64,000 nt of DNA from CAWVWD01 sp965662365 (GTDB lineage: Bacteria; Bacteroidota; Bacteroidia; Chitinophagales; Saprospiraceae). This document shows, piece by piece, positions 1 through 8,853 of the stretch. A program made the position numbers and the translations under genes. Position 1 is the stretch's first letter. Every line of letters begins with the position of its first letter. The stretch spans positions 20,864 through 84,863 of the forward strand of contig CBFIHR010000009.1 of the NCBI GenBank assembly GCA_965662365.1, read 5' to 3'. The notes below the pieces were generated by a model. It did not search any database. It was not told where the DNA came from and was given only the letters and a program-made list of their open reading frames with translations.

Positions 1-91
1 TGACATAAACAATGCCTGTAATTACGGCTGTTGTCTCTACCCAATGAAGGTTGTTATACGCCTCTTGAATAATGTTGAAATAGTTGTCCAT
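1..91 (-). CDS. pnuC: PnuC-like nicotinamide riboside/NMN transporter, N-terminal fragment (cut by window edge)
   Basis: An open frame starts with ATG at 91 and runs off the left edge after 30 codons. The visible residues begin MDNYFNIIQEAYNN and continue with HWVETTAVITGIVYV, which matches the start of Bacteroidota PnuC proteins: a short amphipathic N-terminus, then a first membrane helix with a W-x-E-x-x-AVI-x-G pattern. PnuC carries nicotinamide riboside across the inner membrane for NAD synthesis. It diverges from the GWxTD gene across about 170 bases. The call rests on 30 residues only, so another small membrane protein is possible. Confidence 0.55.
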   Translation of the reverse strand, partial: MDNYFNIIQEAYNNLHWVETTAVITGIVYV

Positions 92-265
92 TTATTTTAA
101 TATTCTAAAATTAAGTCTGCAATGTTACGAAAGGTTTTGTTATTTTAACCAATTCACACAACGAGAATATGGTTTGATTGTTAAATAGTTCTTTTAGGCA
201 TAGTGTGACTTGGCGATTGCGTTTAAGGTTTGTAATTTTAAAAAAATAACGAAAAATTATACAAT

Positions 266-1714
266 ATGAAACGAGGATTACTTTTAATTATACTTTTAGT
301 AGTAGGTGTTAGTGCTTATTCGCTTGATATCAATTTCACGACAAATACCTTTAAGGGAAAAGAGAAAAATTATGTGGAATTTTATATGCAAGTCGTTGGA
401 AATACGCTACATTTTAAAACAATGGATACGACTAAAATGCAGGGTGGAGTAGAAGTGACGCTACTTTTTAAGCAAGCGGAGAAGATTATCAATTTTGATA
501 AATACACCTTGAACAGCCCAATTTTTGACCAATTTAATTTAAAAACATTGAATTTTATTGATGTAAAACGTTACCCGTTGGACAACGGAGTATATGATTT
601 AGAAATCAAAGTGAAGGATATTCATAAAGAGGACAATATTTTTACGACTTCGCATCAAGTTGTGATTGATTACTCGAAAGAAGATCTGGAACTTTCTGAT
701 ATTCAACTAATTGATTATTATCAAGCATCGAATGAAAATAATCCGAGCGTAAAAAATGGGTTTTACTTGCAACAGCATACCTCTGATTTTTATGAAGTTT
801 TTTATAAAAAAATTAACCTATATGCGGAGATTTATAATTCAGATAAGCACTTCAAAGAGGATTTTGTGATTAAATATTATGTAGATAAAGTTGGCGAGAA
901 TCCTGGTGAACCGATTTTGATGCGATACAAGCGAATGTCGCCAAAGTCAGTCAATGCCATGATTTTATCTTTGAATATCGTGGACTTACCAACTGGAGCG
1001 TATAATCTACATTTGGAAGTTCGAAGTCGTGAAAATAAGCTGGTCAAAGGTCGGTCGATTTTGATAAACAGAGCAAATCCGTACTTAGATGTAAAAATGG
1101 ACGATTATAAGCAAATCGCTGTTTTGGGGTCGTTTGTGGAAAATATGAAAAATGACCAATTAGATTATTGTTTAAAAGCGATTGCGATGCACATACATCA
1201 AGGATTTACTCGGGAATTGAATGAATTGGTACGAAGTGAAGATGTGATTACTAAAAAGCAAATGTTATATACCTACTGGCTCACAAAAGACCATAATACA
1301 CCTGAAGCGACTTTTTATCAATATATGAAAATCGTTGATGAGGCGAATCGTAAATTTGCCAGTACGCTCGGGAAAGGTTTTCAATCTGACCGAGGTTATG
1401 TTTTCTTAAAATATGGTGAACCCAACGAAATTATGGTCGAATCCGGAGACCCGAACGCTCCGCCTTATCAAGTTTGGCGGTACAATTCCTTGGACAATCA
1501 GCAGGAAGTCAAGTTTGTTTTCTATGATCCGGATTTGGCGGGTAATAATTACATTTTATTACATTCTACCAAACGTGGCGAGTTAAATAATCCAAACTGG
1601 AAACGAGAGTTGTATAAAAATAATCCTCAAAAATCTGGAAATTTCATTGATAATACCGAACCGCTCGATCAATACGGTCGTACGATTGATTCTAATTTTA
1701 GTGATGATAATTAG
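266..1714 (+). CDS. GWxTD domain-containing exported protein
   Basis: This 482-residue protein begins with a signal peptide (MKRGLLLIILLVVGVSAYS). The middle is beta-rich and resembles the long N-terminal region of Bacteroidota GWxTD proteins. The C-terminal part (about 355-450) carries the GWxTD-domain pattern: an YTYWLTKDHNTPEATFYQYM segment, then SDRGYVFLKYGEPNEI, then a PPYQVWRYN block. In this copy the name-giving motif is altered (KGFQSDRG in place of GWxTDRG). The domain has no established biochemistry; it occurs in secreted or periplasmic proteins, often in T9SS-bearing genomes. The gene stands alone and converges on the maltose phosphorylase gene, with a shared terminator. Family call good, function unknown. 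Confidence 0.8.
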   Translation: MKRGLLLIILLVVGVSAYSLDINFTTNTFKGKEKNYVEFYMQVVGNTLHFKTMDTTKMQGGVEVTLLFKQAEKIINFDKYTLNSPIFDQFNLKTLNFIDVKRYPLDNGVYDLEIKVKDIHKEDNIFTTSHQVVIDYSKEDLELSDIQLIDYYQASNENNPSVKNGFYLQQHTSDFYEVFYKKINLYAEIYNSDKHFKEDFVIKYYVDKVGENPGEPILMRYKRMSPKSVNAMILSLNIVDLPTGAYNLHLEVRSRENKLVKGRSILINRANPYLDVKMDDYKQIAVLGSFVENMKNDQLDYCLKAIAMHIHQGFTRELNELVRSEDVITKKQMLYTYWLTKDHNTPEATFYQYMKIVDEANRKFASTLGKGFQSDRGYVFLKYGEPNEIMVESGDPNAPPYQVWRYNSLDNQQEVKFVFYDPDLAGNNYILLHSTKRGELNNPNWKRELYKNNPQKSGNFIDNTEPLDQYGRTIDSNFSDDN

Positions 1715-1950
1715 CCGAAGTATGATTTTGAACTAAATCATTCTTTCAGTAGTATTATTCTAAATTAAAATTATATAAATGACAAATAACGAGTAAGTAT
1801 ATCAATCAGTAATCCGACTCTAATTCATTATGACAAAAAAGAATTAACGGATAATTGTGCCTGGAGCGACTCGGTATCCTACTTTTCGAGATTTAGTTAT
1901 TGAAGCGTTTGAAGAAATTTCAGATAGAGATTGATAATTAAAGAACAAAA

Positions 1951-1983
1951 AAAGCCATTCCGATTTTTTCGGAATGGCTTTTT
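1951..1983. terminator. Bidirectional rho-independent terminator
   Basis: A perfect 12-bp stem (AAAGCCATTCCG with CGGAATGGCTTT) with an ATTTTTT loop is flanked by A and T runs on the two sides, so it can end transcription in both directions. It lies between the convergent GWxTD gene and the maltose phosphorylase gene. The 240 bases between the first gene and this stem hold no supported gene. Confidence 0.85.
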
Positions 1984-2002
1984 AATAATTCATCATTCAT
2001 CA

Positions 2003-4318
2003 TTATTTCGTCGGTACTTCAACCGAAGAATTCCCTTTCACTTCAACCTCATTTCCATAAACCTTAACAGTCAAATCCATATCACTATGATTCGTAACCG
2101 TCACCGTTTCTTGCGTCGTTTTTACATCTAAAATCGCACCACGGAAACGAATATTAAAATCAAAAGATGTCCATTGTTTCGGGATAAACGGAGCGAAATG
2201 CAACATACCGTCATACACACGCATTCCACCAAAACCTTTGGTTACAGACATCCAAGTTCCTGCCATTGACGTGATGTGTAAACCATCTTCCGTATCATTA
2301 TTATAATCGTCTAAATCCAAACGAGCCGTGCGGACATACATTTCGTAAGCCTTCTCTTCCATACCCAACTTAGACGCTAAAATTACGTGAACACAAGGCG
2401 ACAACGATGATTCATGAACCGTCAACGGCTCATAAAACTCAAAGTTTTTGCGGTGTTGTTCTTCTGTAAATTGTTCCTCGAATAAGTACAGACCTTGTAA
2501 AACGTCCGCTTGTTTGATAAAGCAAGAACGCAAGATTCTATCCCAAGACCAGTTTTGGTTTATTGGCAAATGCTTGTCGTCTAAGTCTGCAACTTTGATA
2601 ATTTCTTTATCTAAAAAGTTATCTTGTTGCAAGAAAACGCCTAACGCTTCATCAGCAGGGAAGTACATTTTTTCAGAAATATCTGCCCATTTTGCAGTTT
2701 CATTCGCTTCGTCCAAATTGATTTTTGCAGCGATTTCTGCAAATCTTTCTGCATCATCATTTTTTACAAAATCAATTGCTTTACGAGCATAATCCATTGT
2801 CCAACAAGCGATATAGTTCGTGTACCAGTTGTTGTTCACGTTATTTTCGTATTCATTCGGGCCCGTTACGCCCAACATGACATACTTGTTTTTAGCGTTT
2901 GACCAATTCACACGTTGAGCCCAAAAACGAGAAATTCCGACTAATACTTCTAAACCGTATTCTGTCAAATATTTTTCGTCGCCAGTGTAGCGAATGTAGT
3001 CATAAATTGCGAAAGCAATCGCACCGTTACGGTGAATTTCCTCAAAGGTAATTTCCCATTCATTATGACATTCTTCACCGTTCATTGTCACCATCGGGTA
3101 CAAGGCTGCTCCGTCAGAAAAACCTAATTTTGCAGCATTTTCAATTGCTTTTTGCAAATGTTTGTAACGATACACTAACAATTGACGACCGACTTTTTCG
3201 TCGGCTGTTGCCAAATAGAATGGCAAACAATAGGCTTCTGTATCCCAGTAAGTCGAACCACCATATTTCTCGCCAGTAAAACCTTTTGGCCCGATATTCA
3301 AGCGTTCATCTTCGCCCGTATAGGTTTGGTTCATGTGAAAAATATTGAAACGAATCCCTTGCTGAGCCGCCACATCGCCTTCGATTCTGATGTCCGATTC
3401 TTCCCATTTTGCTGCCCAAGCTTTGATTTGAGCGTCTAATAACGCCTCAAAACCTGCCTCGACGGCACGAGCAACTGCTTCTTTACATTTTTCTAAAATT
3501 TCTGATTTTTCGTAGTTGAAAGAAGAAATATTAGCAGCATATTTATAAATAGTTGTGGTTTCTCCAGCTTTCGTTCCGACAGAAATGACGTTTGATACGT
3601 ATTTTTCTTTTTCTACTTTTTTCGCTTCCGCTAATGATAGATTCGAGCCATTTTGAGTAATCGCATATTGCATACCGGTACAAACATGAAAAGCCGTTTT
3701 TTTCGTTTCTGCAATGTTGAATGCTGAACCAATTGCCGTTTCTTTTGCGACTTCAATCCAGAATTTTTCGTCGTAGTTCGAGTCTTTATTCACAACATCA
3801 AAATCGACATAAGGCTCAATCGTTAGATTTCCATCAAAATTTACTGCTGTAATCGAATATTCGATTGCACCGATTTGGTCATCTGCGATTGAACAAAAAC
3901 GTCTTGATGAAACGGCTACTTTTTTACCACTTGCCAAAGTTGCTTCAAACGTTCTGTACAAAATACCAGTTTGCATATCCAAAGTACGATTGAAAGCAGT
4001 TACCTCACAAGTTGCCAAATCCAATTCCTCACCATCAATTGTGATGTTAATACCAATCCAATTTGCGGCATTTAAAACCTTTGCGAAATATTCAGGATAA
4101 CCGTTTTTCCACCAACCCACACGAGTTTTATCAGGATAATAAACACCAGCTACATAACTTCCTTGAAGCGTGTGACCAGAATATTTTTCTTCAAAATTCG
4201 CACGTTGTCCCATGCGACCATTTCCAATACTACACAATGATTCAGAAATCTCATTGTACTCTGGACGAAACTTGTCCTCTATAATTTTCCATTCGTCGTG
4301 AACGATGTAGTTTTTCAT
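2003..4318 (-). CDS. mapA: Maltose phosphorylase, glycoside hydrolase family 65
   Basis: This 771-residue protein has the usual length and architecture of family 65: an N-terminal beta-sandwich (about 1-270), a linker, and an (alpha/alpha)6 catalytic barrel (about 320-700). The barrel carries GGSTYWDTEAYCLPFYL near 353-369 and the catalytic acid in GVTGPNEYEN (Glu489). A phosphate-contact segment, ITSMAGTWMSVTKGFGG, follows. The family cleaves maltose with phosphate to glucose and beta-glucose 1-phosphate in the cytoplasm. Trehalose and kojibiose phosphorylases share the fold, but the motifs here fit maltose enzymes best, and a beta-phosphoglucomutase gene nearby supports a beta-G1P product. 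It is the last gene of a minus-strand run with pgmB and the aldolase; the 275-base gap to the aldolase contains a terminator. Confidence 0.9.
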   Translation of the reverse strand: MKNYIVHDEWKIIEDKFRPEYNEISESLCSIGNGRMGQRANFEEKYSGHTLQGSYVAGVYYPDKTRVGWWKNGYPEYFAKVLNAANWIGINITIDGEELDLATCEVTAFNRTLDMQTGILYRTFEATLASGKKVAVSSRRFCSIADDQIGAIEYSITAVNFDGNLTIEPYVDFDVVNKDSNYDEKFWIEVAKETAIGSAFNIAETKKTAFHVCTGMQYAITQNGSNLSLAEAKKVEKEKYVSNVISVGTKAGETTTIYKYAANISSFNYEKSEILEKCKEAVARAVEAGFEALLDAQIKAWAAKWEESDIRIEGDVAAQQGIRFNIFHMNQTYTGEDERLNIGPKGFTGEKYGGSTYWDTEAYCLPFYLATADEKVGRQLLVYRYKHLQKAIENAAKLGFSDGAALYPMVTMNGEECHNEWEITFEEIHRNGAIAFAIYDYIRYTGDEKYLTEYGLEVLVGISRFWAQRVNWSNAKNKYVMLGVTGPNEYENNVNNNWYTNYIACWTMDYARKAIDFVKNDDAERFAEIAAKINLDEANETAKWADISEKMYFPADEALGVFLQQDNFLDKEIIKVADLDDKHLPINQNWSWDRILRSCFIKQADVLQGLYLFEEQFTEEQHRKNFEFYEPLTVHESSLSPCVHVILASKLGMEEKAYEMYVRTARLDLDDYNNDTEDGLHITSMAGTWMSVTKGFGGMRVYDGMLHFAPFIPKQWTSFDFNIRFRGAILDVKTTQETVTVTNHSDMDLTVKVYGNEVEVKGNSSVEVPTK

Positions 4319-4489
4319 TTCTATAATTTTTTATCTACCCCGAAATATCGGGAGTGACTCGTTGATTAGTGATTAGTTTTCTGAAATAATTTACTTTGGT
4401 TTATTGATTAATCATTAGTCGCTAAAATCTAATTTTTGTTTATTTTGATTATGCAATCTCACGTCTCAAAGCGAAGCATTCTCAAATAT

Positions 4490-4540
4490 TAAAAACAAAG
4501 GACGAATAGCCAATTTATTTTCATAAAAAACCATTCGTCC
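4490..4540 (-). terminator. Terminator downstream of the aldolase gene
   Basis: Read on the minus strand, GGACGAAT pairs with ATTCGTCC around a 25-base loop and is followed by TTTGTTTTT. It lies between the aldolase stop and the maltose phosphorylase start, so part of the transcription probably stops here and mapA may have its own promoter in 4319-4489. That stretch also holds the small palindrome CCCGAAATATCGGG at about 4340. Confidence 0.6.
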
Positions 4541-4550
4541 TATTCGTAAA

Positions 4551-4596
4551 ACCGTCTGCTGTCCACCGTCAAGCGAAGCGTCCGTCAATCGTTTTA
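4551..4596. repeat. Dispersed CCGTC-type intergenic repeat, copy 1
   Basis: This stretch is rich in CCGTC words (ACCGTCTGCTGTCCACCGTC, then AAGCGAAGCGTCCGTC). Closely related strings occur at 28538-28560 and, inverted, at 46835-46863; the related GACGG/CCGTC and GCAGAC hairpins are at 50625-50723 and 41458-41498. It lies in the 3' untranslated region of the aldolase gene and overlaps the end of that gene by a few bases. Confidence 0.5.
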
Positions 4597-5667
4597 CGCA
4601 TTTCTATTAATACAATTCAAATCTTCAAATGCGACCTTTAAACGCTCAACAAAAGACTGTTCAGCAGCACGAACCCATTTACGAGGGTCGTAAAATTTCT
4701 TATTTGGCTGATCGTCCCCTTCAGGGTTTCCGATTTGTGTTTGTAAATATGCTTCGTTTTTCACGTAATATTCACGGACACCACTCAAATAAGCCCATTG
4801 CATGTCTGTATCAATATTCATTTTGATAGCACCATATTCAATTGCTTCCGTGATTTTTGCAGGTTCAGAACCAGAACCACCGTGGAAAACAAAGTTGACA
4901 GGATTGTCACCAGTTCCAAATTTTTCTTTAATGTAAATTTGAGAATCTCTTAGAATTTTAGGCGTCAAAACCACGTTTCCAGGCTTATAAACACCGTGAA
5001 CATTACCAAAAGCAGCAGCAACCGTAAAGTCAGGACTGATTTGAGATAATTCTTCATAAGCGTAAGCAACTTCTTCAGGTTGTGTATATAATTTAGATAC
5101 ATCAACATCTGAGTTGTCCACACCATCTTCTTCGCCACCAGTTACACCCAACTCGATTTCGATAGACATTCCGATTTTTGCGAAACGTTCTAAATATTGT
5201 TTAGAAATTTCGATATTTTCTTCAAGTGGCTCTTCTGACAAATCTAACATGTGTGAACTATATAAAGGCTGACCAGTAGCCTCAAAGTGCGCTTCACCAG
5301 CAGCTAATAATCCATCAATCCATGGCAATAATTTTTTTGCAGCGTGATCGGTGTGTAATACGACAGGAACACCGTAAGCCTTAGCCATGTGATGAACGTG
5401 ATGAGCACCAGCAATAGCACCAGCGATAGAAGCTGCTTGTCCATCATTTGACAAACCTTTTCCAGCGTTAAATGCTGCTCCACCATTTGAGAACTGAATG
5501 ATAACAGGTGAGTTTAAATCACGAGCCGTTTCTAAAACAGCATTGATTGAACTTGAACTGATTACGTTTACCGCAGGCAATGCAAAGTTGTTATCGTTTG
5601 CATATTTATACAATTCTTGCACTTCTTTGCCGTATAAAACACCAGCTCTAAATCTTCCTTTAGACAT
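4594..5667 (-). CDS. fbaA: Class II fructose-bisphosphate aldolase
   Basis: At 357 residues it matches the E. coli FbaA type (class IIA). The zinc and catalytic residues are visible: Asp107-His108 in HTDHAAKK, Glu172 in IEIELGVTGGEEDG, His224 in GNVHGVY and His262 in FHGGSGS. It interconverts fructose 1,6-bisphosphate with dihydroxyacetone phosphate and glyceraldehyde 3-phosphate. It lies 205 bases downstream of pgmB and upstream of mapA on the same strand, which puts a core glycolytic enzyme inside a sugar-phosphorolysis cluster. A hairpin at 5694-5718 lies in its leader. Confidence 0.95.
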   Translation of the reverse strand: MSKGRFRAGVLYGKEVQELYKYANDNNFALPAVNVISSSSINAVLETARDLNSPVIIQFSNGGAAFNAGKGLSNDGQAASIAGAIAGAHHVHHMAKAYGVPVVLHTDHAAKKLLPWIDGLLAAGEAHFEATGQPLYSSHMLDLSEEPLEENIEISKQYLERFAKIGMSIEIELGVTGGEEDGVDNSDVDVSKLYTQPEEVAYAYEELSQISPDFTVAAAFGNVHGVYKPGNVVLTPKILRDSQIYIKEKFGTGDNPVNFVFHGGSGSEPAKITEAIEYGAIKMNIDTDMQWAYLSGVREYYVKNEAYLQTQIGNPEGDDQPNKKFYDPRKWVRAAEQSFVERLKVAFEDLNCINRNA

Positions 5668-5693
5668 ATTTTTTTGTTTTAATTGATCAAGGT

Positions 5694-5718
5694 GTTGGAC
5701 GCTTCAAGAACGTCCGAC
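5694..5718. repeat. Hairpin in the aldolase leader
   Basis: GTTGGACG at 5694-5701 pairs with CGTCCGAC at 5711-5718 (one G-T pair) around a 9-base loop. It lies about 27 bases upstream of the aldolase start codon, downstream of pgmB. It has no T run in the direction of transcription, so a processing or stability role is as likely as termination. Confidence 0.5.
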
Positions 5719-5830
5719 ATCTATTTTTTGTATAATTTATTAGTGAATAAATTAAGTCTTTTCTTAAATTTATTGCAAAAATACAGATATTATTAATGCA
5801 AAACCACTAACAGTATAATTTATTTAGCCC

Positions 5831-5857
5831 TGACAGATTTTCAAAACTGATCAGGTC
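5831..5857. repeat. CCTGA-CAG / CTG-TCAGG imperfect palindrome
   Basis: CCTGACAG and CTGATCAGG arms face each other across a short A/T loop just downstream of the pgmB stop. Related CCTGACAGG or CCTGTTAGG palindromes occur at 49275-49316 and 57209-57245. The last of these is a clear terminator, so this copy may be a weak one. Confidence 0.4.
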
Positions 5858-5872
5858 TTCAACTATGAATAT

Positions 5873-6517
5873 TTATAATTTCGAAATCCAAGCTTCATTA
5901 ATTTCGTGCAAACCATCAATGACATAATGTGCGTGACCTAAACTCTCAGAACTTCCACAACCGACAGCTGTGAATCCGCCATTCAAAGCGGCTTGAACGC
6001 CTTTTGCAGCATCTTCGAAGACGACCGCTTCTTCAGGTTTTACACCTAATTGTTCGGCAGCCATCAAAAATACTTGTGGATGCGGTTTACTTTCTGTCGT
6101 TTTTGTTCCATCAATAATGACTTCAAAATAATCTGTCATTTTTAAATACTGCAAAACTGGTTGAGCATTTTTACTCGCAGAACCTAAAGCGATTTTATAA
6201 CCTTTTGATTTTAAATCGTCTAACAATGATTTCACACCTGGTAAAGCGTCATCTTCTGTCATATTGATCAAAAGCTCTTTGTACCATTCATTCTTAGTAA
6301 ATGCCAATTGTTCTTTTTCTTCTTGCGTTTTCTGGACACCGCCTAACTCTAAGATCATTTCTAATGAACCCATTCGGCTAACGCCTTTTAGTTTTTCATT
6401 GAATTTTTCGTCAAAATCGAAGCCCAAAGAATTGGCTAACTTTCGCCAAGCTGTAAAATGATATTTGGCAGAGTCAGTTATTACACCATCTAAATCGAAT
6501 ATGCAGGCTTTTATCAT
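5873..6517 (-). CDS. pgmB: Beta-phosphoglucomutase, HAD superfamily
   Basis: This 214-residue HAD protein has the nucleophile motif FDLDGVITDS (Asp8 and Asp10), the family signature GVSRMGSLE in the cap, the Ser/Lys motifs GSASKNA and SKPHPQVF, and the acidic EDA motif. This is the standard layout of beta-phosphoglucomutase, which turns beta-glucose 1-phosphate into glucose 6-phosphate in the cytoplasm. It takes the product of the maltose phosphorylase encoded two genes downstream. The gene is led by a TTTG-N18-TATATTTG promoter that contains a 19-bp palindrome. Confidence 0.93.
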   Translation of the reverse strand: MIKACIFDLDGVITDSAKYHFTAWRKLANSLGFDFDEKFNEKLKGVSRMGSLEMILELGGVQKTQEEKEQLAFTKNEWYKELLINMTEDDALPGVKSLLDDLKSKGYKIALGSASKNAQPVLQYLKMTDYFEVIIDGTKTTESKPHPQVFLMAAEQLGVKPEEAVVFEDAAKGVQAALNGGFTAVGCGSSESLGHAHYVIDGLHEINEAWISKL

Positions 6518-6577
6518 CTATATATTTGGTTTATAATTATTTACGAATAATATTAATATACTTTTCTAAATTAGAAC

Positions 6578-6607
6578 CAAATATAGTGTAATTATGACAC
6601 TAACAAA
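6578..6607 (-). promoter_or_regulatory. Promoter of pgmB with embedded palindromic operator
   Basis: On the minus strand TTTG (6607-6604), 18 bases, and TATATTTG (6585-6578) match the Bacteroidota sigma-A promoter TTTG-N19-TAnnTTTG. The spacer is filled by the near-perfect palindrome TAGTGTAATTATGACACTA (6584-6602, plus-strand reading), which also overlaps the first bases of the -7 box. A repressor bound there would occlude the promoter. Which regulator binds is not visible; no LacI, GntR or AraC gene is in the window. Confidence 0.75.
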
Positions 6608-6661
6608 AAATGTTTTCAAAAAACTTCTCCTATTTTGATGCAAAGATAATAAAAATATTCA

Positions 6662-6701
6662 TAGTGTAATTTTGACACTAAGATAAAAAATAATATTTTT
6701 G
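6662..6701 (+). promoter_or_regulatory. Promoter of the PfkB kinase gene with overlapping palindromic operator
   Basis: TTTG at 6671-6674, 19 bases, and TATTTTTG at 6694-6701 form a consensus Bacteroidota promoter for the plus-strand kinase gene. The palindrome TAGTGTAATTTTGACACTA (6662-6680) covers the -33 box. It differs from the pgmB copy at one base, and the two centres are 78 bp apart. Confidence 0.75.
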
Positions 6702-6797
6702 CTTCAAATTATATGATAGGCTGATAAACGGTATTTCAAAAATGCCACTTATCTTTATCACTAACTCTAAATATACCAAATAATAAAAAGTGCGAGC

Positions 6798-7772
6798 ATG
6801 AAGAAAATAGCCGTTTTAGGTCCGATACCAAAAGACCATATTACAACTGCCAAAGGCGTGAAAATTGAAAAATTTGGTTGTGTTACACATCCAACAATTG
6901 CTCTATCCAAACTTCTGGGTGAAGCAGGGACGGTTATTCCTGTGACACACATTCGTAAAAAAGATGAAGCACCGATTATTGACTTGTTGTCGCAATACTC
7001 CAATATCAACACGTCCAAAATTATTACAAAACATAATCAAGGCGATGAAATTCGACTGCATTTCGTTAATCAAAACGATAGAATTGAGAAACAAACGGCG
7101 TTCATGCATCCGATTGTACCTGAAGATTTGGAGGATGTTTTAGATTGTGATGCTTTTGTAATCGTTCCTATCACTGATTTTGAGGTGCCTTTAGATACTT
7201 TACAGTATTTAAAAGAAAACTCTAATGGAACAATTATTTTTGATGCACATGGTCCGACAACTACTGTGACTACTTCGGGTGATAGATTGCGTCAGTTCTG
7301 GTTGGATCGAGATGTTTGGTTGCCTTATATTGATGTTTTAAAAATGAATATTGAGGAAGCGAGTTGCTGCTGGTTTAAGTCTGAGTATGATTTGGAGGAA
7401 CTAAAACCTTTACCTGATGAAATGGACGAAGCAGGTTTGGCAGAGTTTGCTAAACATTGTTTAGAACACGGAACCGGTGCTGTTTACATTACATTAGATG
7501 AACGAGGTTGTATGATTTACACCATGCAAAATGGCGAGTTTCACGCAGAGTTTGTAAAGTCAGTTTGGGTCGATAATGTTGTTGATACAACTGGTTGCGG
7601 TGATTCGTTTGCTGGAGGTTTGGCATTTGGCTTTTTAGATGGTGATAAGGATTATGTTAAAGCCGCAAAATTTGCGAATGCGTTAGGGGCGTTACGTACA
7701 CAAGGAAAAACTTTTGATGTTTTTAAGAACTTAGAAGATACTTTGGCGATTATTGATGAAAATTATTCATAG
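6798..7772 (+). CDS. PfkB/ribokinase-family carbohydrate kinase
   Basis: This 324-residue protein has the PfkB anion-hole and catalytic motif DTTGCGDSFAGG (263-274, catalytic base Asp269) and a C-terminal segment AKFANALGALRTQG. The N-terminal substrate lid is shorter and less glycine-rich than in ribokinase, so the substrate is unclear. It diverges from pgmB and shares matching operators with it, so a role in phosphorylating a sugar released by the maltose pathway (glucose or a related hexose) is plausible but inferred. A strong terminator follows at once, so it is probably monocistronic. Confidence 0.85.
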   Translation: MKKIAVLGPIPKDHITTAKGVKIEKFGCVTHPTIALSKLLGEAGTVIPVTHIRKKDEAPIIDLLSQYSNINTSKIITKHNQGDEIRLHFVNQNDRIEKQTAFMHPIVPEDLEDVLDCDAFVIVPITDFEVPLDTLQYLKENSNGTIIFDAHGPTTTVTTSGDRLRQFWLDRDVWLPYIDVLKMNIEEASCCWFKSEYDLEELKPLPDEMDEAGLAEFAKHCLEHGTGAVYITLDERGCMIYTMQNGEFHAEFVKSVWVDNVVDTTGCGDSFAGGLAFGFLDGDKDYVKAAKFANALGALRTQGKTFDVFKNLEDTLAIIDENYS

Positions 7773-7800
7773 TATTTTTTGTCATATATTTGATGTTCGA

Positions 7801-7848
7801 AAGGGTTTTATAGACAGATTCATCTGTTTATAAAACCTTTTTTTTATT
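7801..7848 (+). terminator. Strong rho-independent terminator after the PfkB kinase gene
   Basis: A 16-bp stem (GGTTTTATAGACAGAT with ATCTGTTTATAAAACC, one G-T pair), a two-base turn and a run of T residues. Confidence 0.9.
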
Positions 7849-8262
7849 TTTTTTAATAAAAATATAAAAGCTAGTTAATAGCTTATTTATTTGTAATCAA
7901 TGATATTTTTAGTCCATTTTTTTTTGTTAAAGTAGCTGTATCTGTTGTATATTATAATGTTTGGAAAATACTCAATAAATATTTTTAAAATATTTTAAAA
8001 TTTGATTATCAATTTTTTATCAAAAATTTGCTCATCTATAATTTAGTTTTTACGAAAACATATAAAATTTATTTATTACGACTATTTGTATCCTTAATAG
8101 TTTTCAAAGGTTTGTTTCAAGCGATTTCTGAATCAATTATAAAAGTGATTTAGAACAGAAAAAATAACTGCAACATAAAACTTTATAGTTTTATGCTTGT
8201 TTATGATAGTATTGCTATTATTTTTAGTAGTAAAACATTTTTTCAATTTAAAAAATCATTAG
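7849..8262. other. AT-rich gene-free spacer
   Basis: About 410 bases of very AT-rich sequence between the kinase terminator and the outer-membrane protein gene. No open frame with family features and no RNA fold were recognised. It presumably holds the promoter of the downstream gene, but no clean TTTG/TAnnTTTG pair was found. Confidence 0.5.
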
Positions 8263-8853
8263 ATGAGAAAATTATTGAGTTTGTGTTTGATTTCATTCCT
8301 TGTTGTTGTAAGTGCAAAGGCACAAGAAGATAATACGTTATTTAATTCTACAAGAGACTTTACTGTTAGTGGTTTTGGAGGTCCGATTTTTTCTGCAATG
8401 CCAGTGAATAACAGCTATGGATTAGCATTTGGTGGTGGTGGCGGAGTTGTTATCAACAACTTTTTTATTGGCGGATTTGGAATTGGGAATTATGTTGACA
8501 ATTCTATATTAGAAGTGAATCAAACTGCTTATGATGTTGATATTGCTTATGGAGGGCTTTGGCTTGGCTACAGTATCAAAGATGAGTGGTTGGTGCATCC
8601 TTTTGTTAGTTTGAGAAGTGGATTTGGAGGTGTAGAACTTTATGAAACAACTAACGATGATGTTGAGTTAATGCGTGAGAATATGGTTGTACTGACTCCA
8701 GAAATTGGTGTAGAAGTGAATATTTTTCAACAATTAAAACTATCGACAACATTCGGTTATCGTTGGTTAAGCGATTTTGATAATAATTTGCTACGCAGCG
8801 AAGATTATACAGGAGTGATTGGCTCAATTGCACTTAGATTTGGTGGTTTTTAA
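8263..8853 (+). CDS. Small outer-membrane beta-barrel protein
   Basis: This 196-residue protein has a clear signal peptide (MRKLLSLCLISFLVVVSAKA, then QEDN). It continues with alternating hydrophobic strands rich in Gly and aromatic residues and ends with IALRFGGF, a terminal aromatic suited to BAM-dependent insertion. It looks like an eight-stranded barrel of the OmpW/OmpX/OMP_b-brl type. No ligand can be named. It is flanked by long AT-rich DNA and a terminator, so it appears to be a single-gene unit. Confidence 0.7.
   Translation: MRKLLSLCLISFLVVVSAKAQEDNTLFNSTRDFTVSGFGGPIFSAMPVNNSYGLAFGGGGGVVINNFFIGGFGIGNYVDNSILEVNQTAYDVDIAYGGLWLGYSIKDEWLVHPFVSLRSGFGGVELYETTNDDVELMRENMVVLTPEIGVEVNIFQQLKLSTTFGYRWLSDFDNNLLRSEDYTGVIGSIALRFGGF

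Noticed and set aside
1846..1934. A 28-codon open fragment (contains IVPGATRYPTFRDLVIEA) after the GWxTD gene
   Set aside because: It looks protein-like, but no start codon or family match supports it and it is too short to call a gene or a pseudogene.
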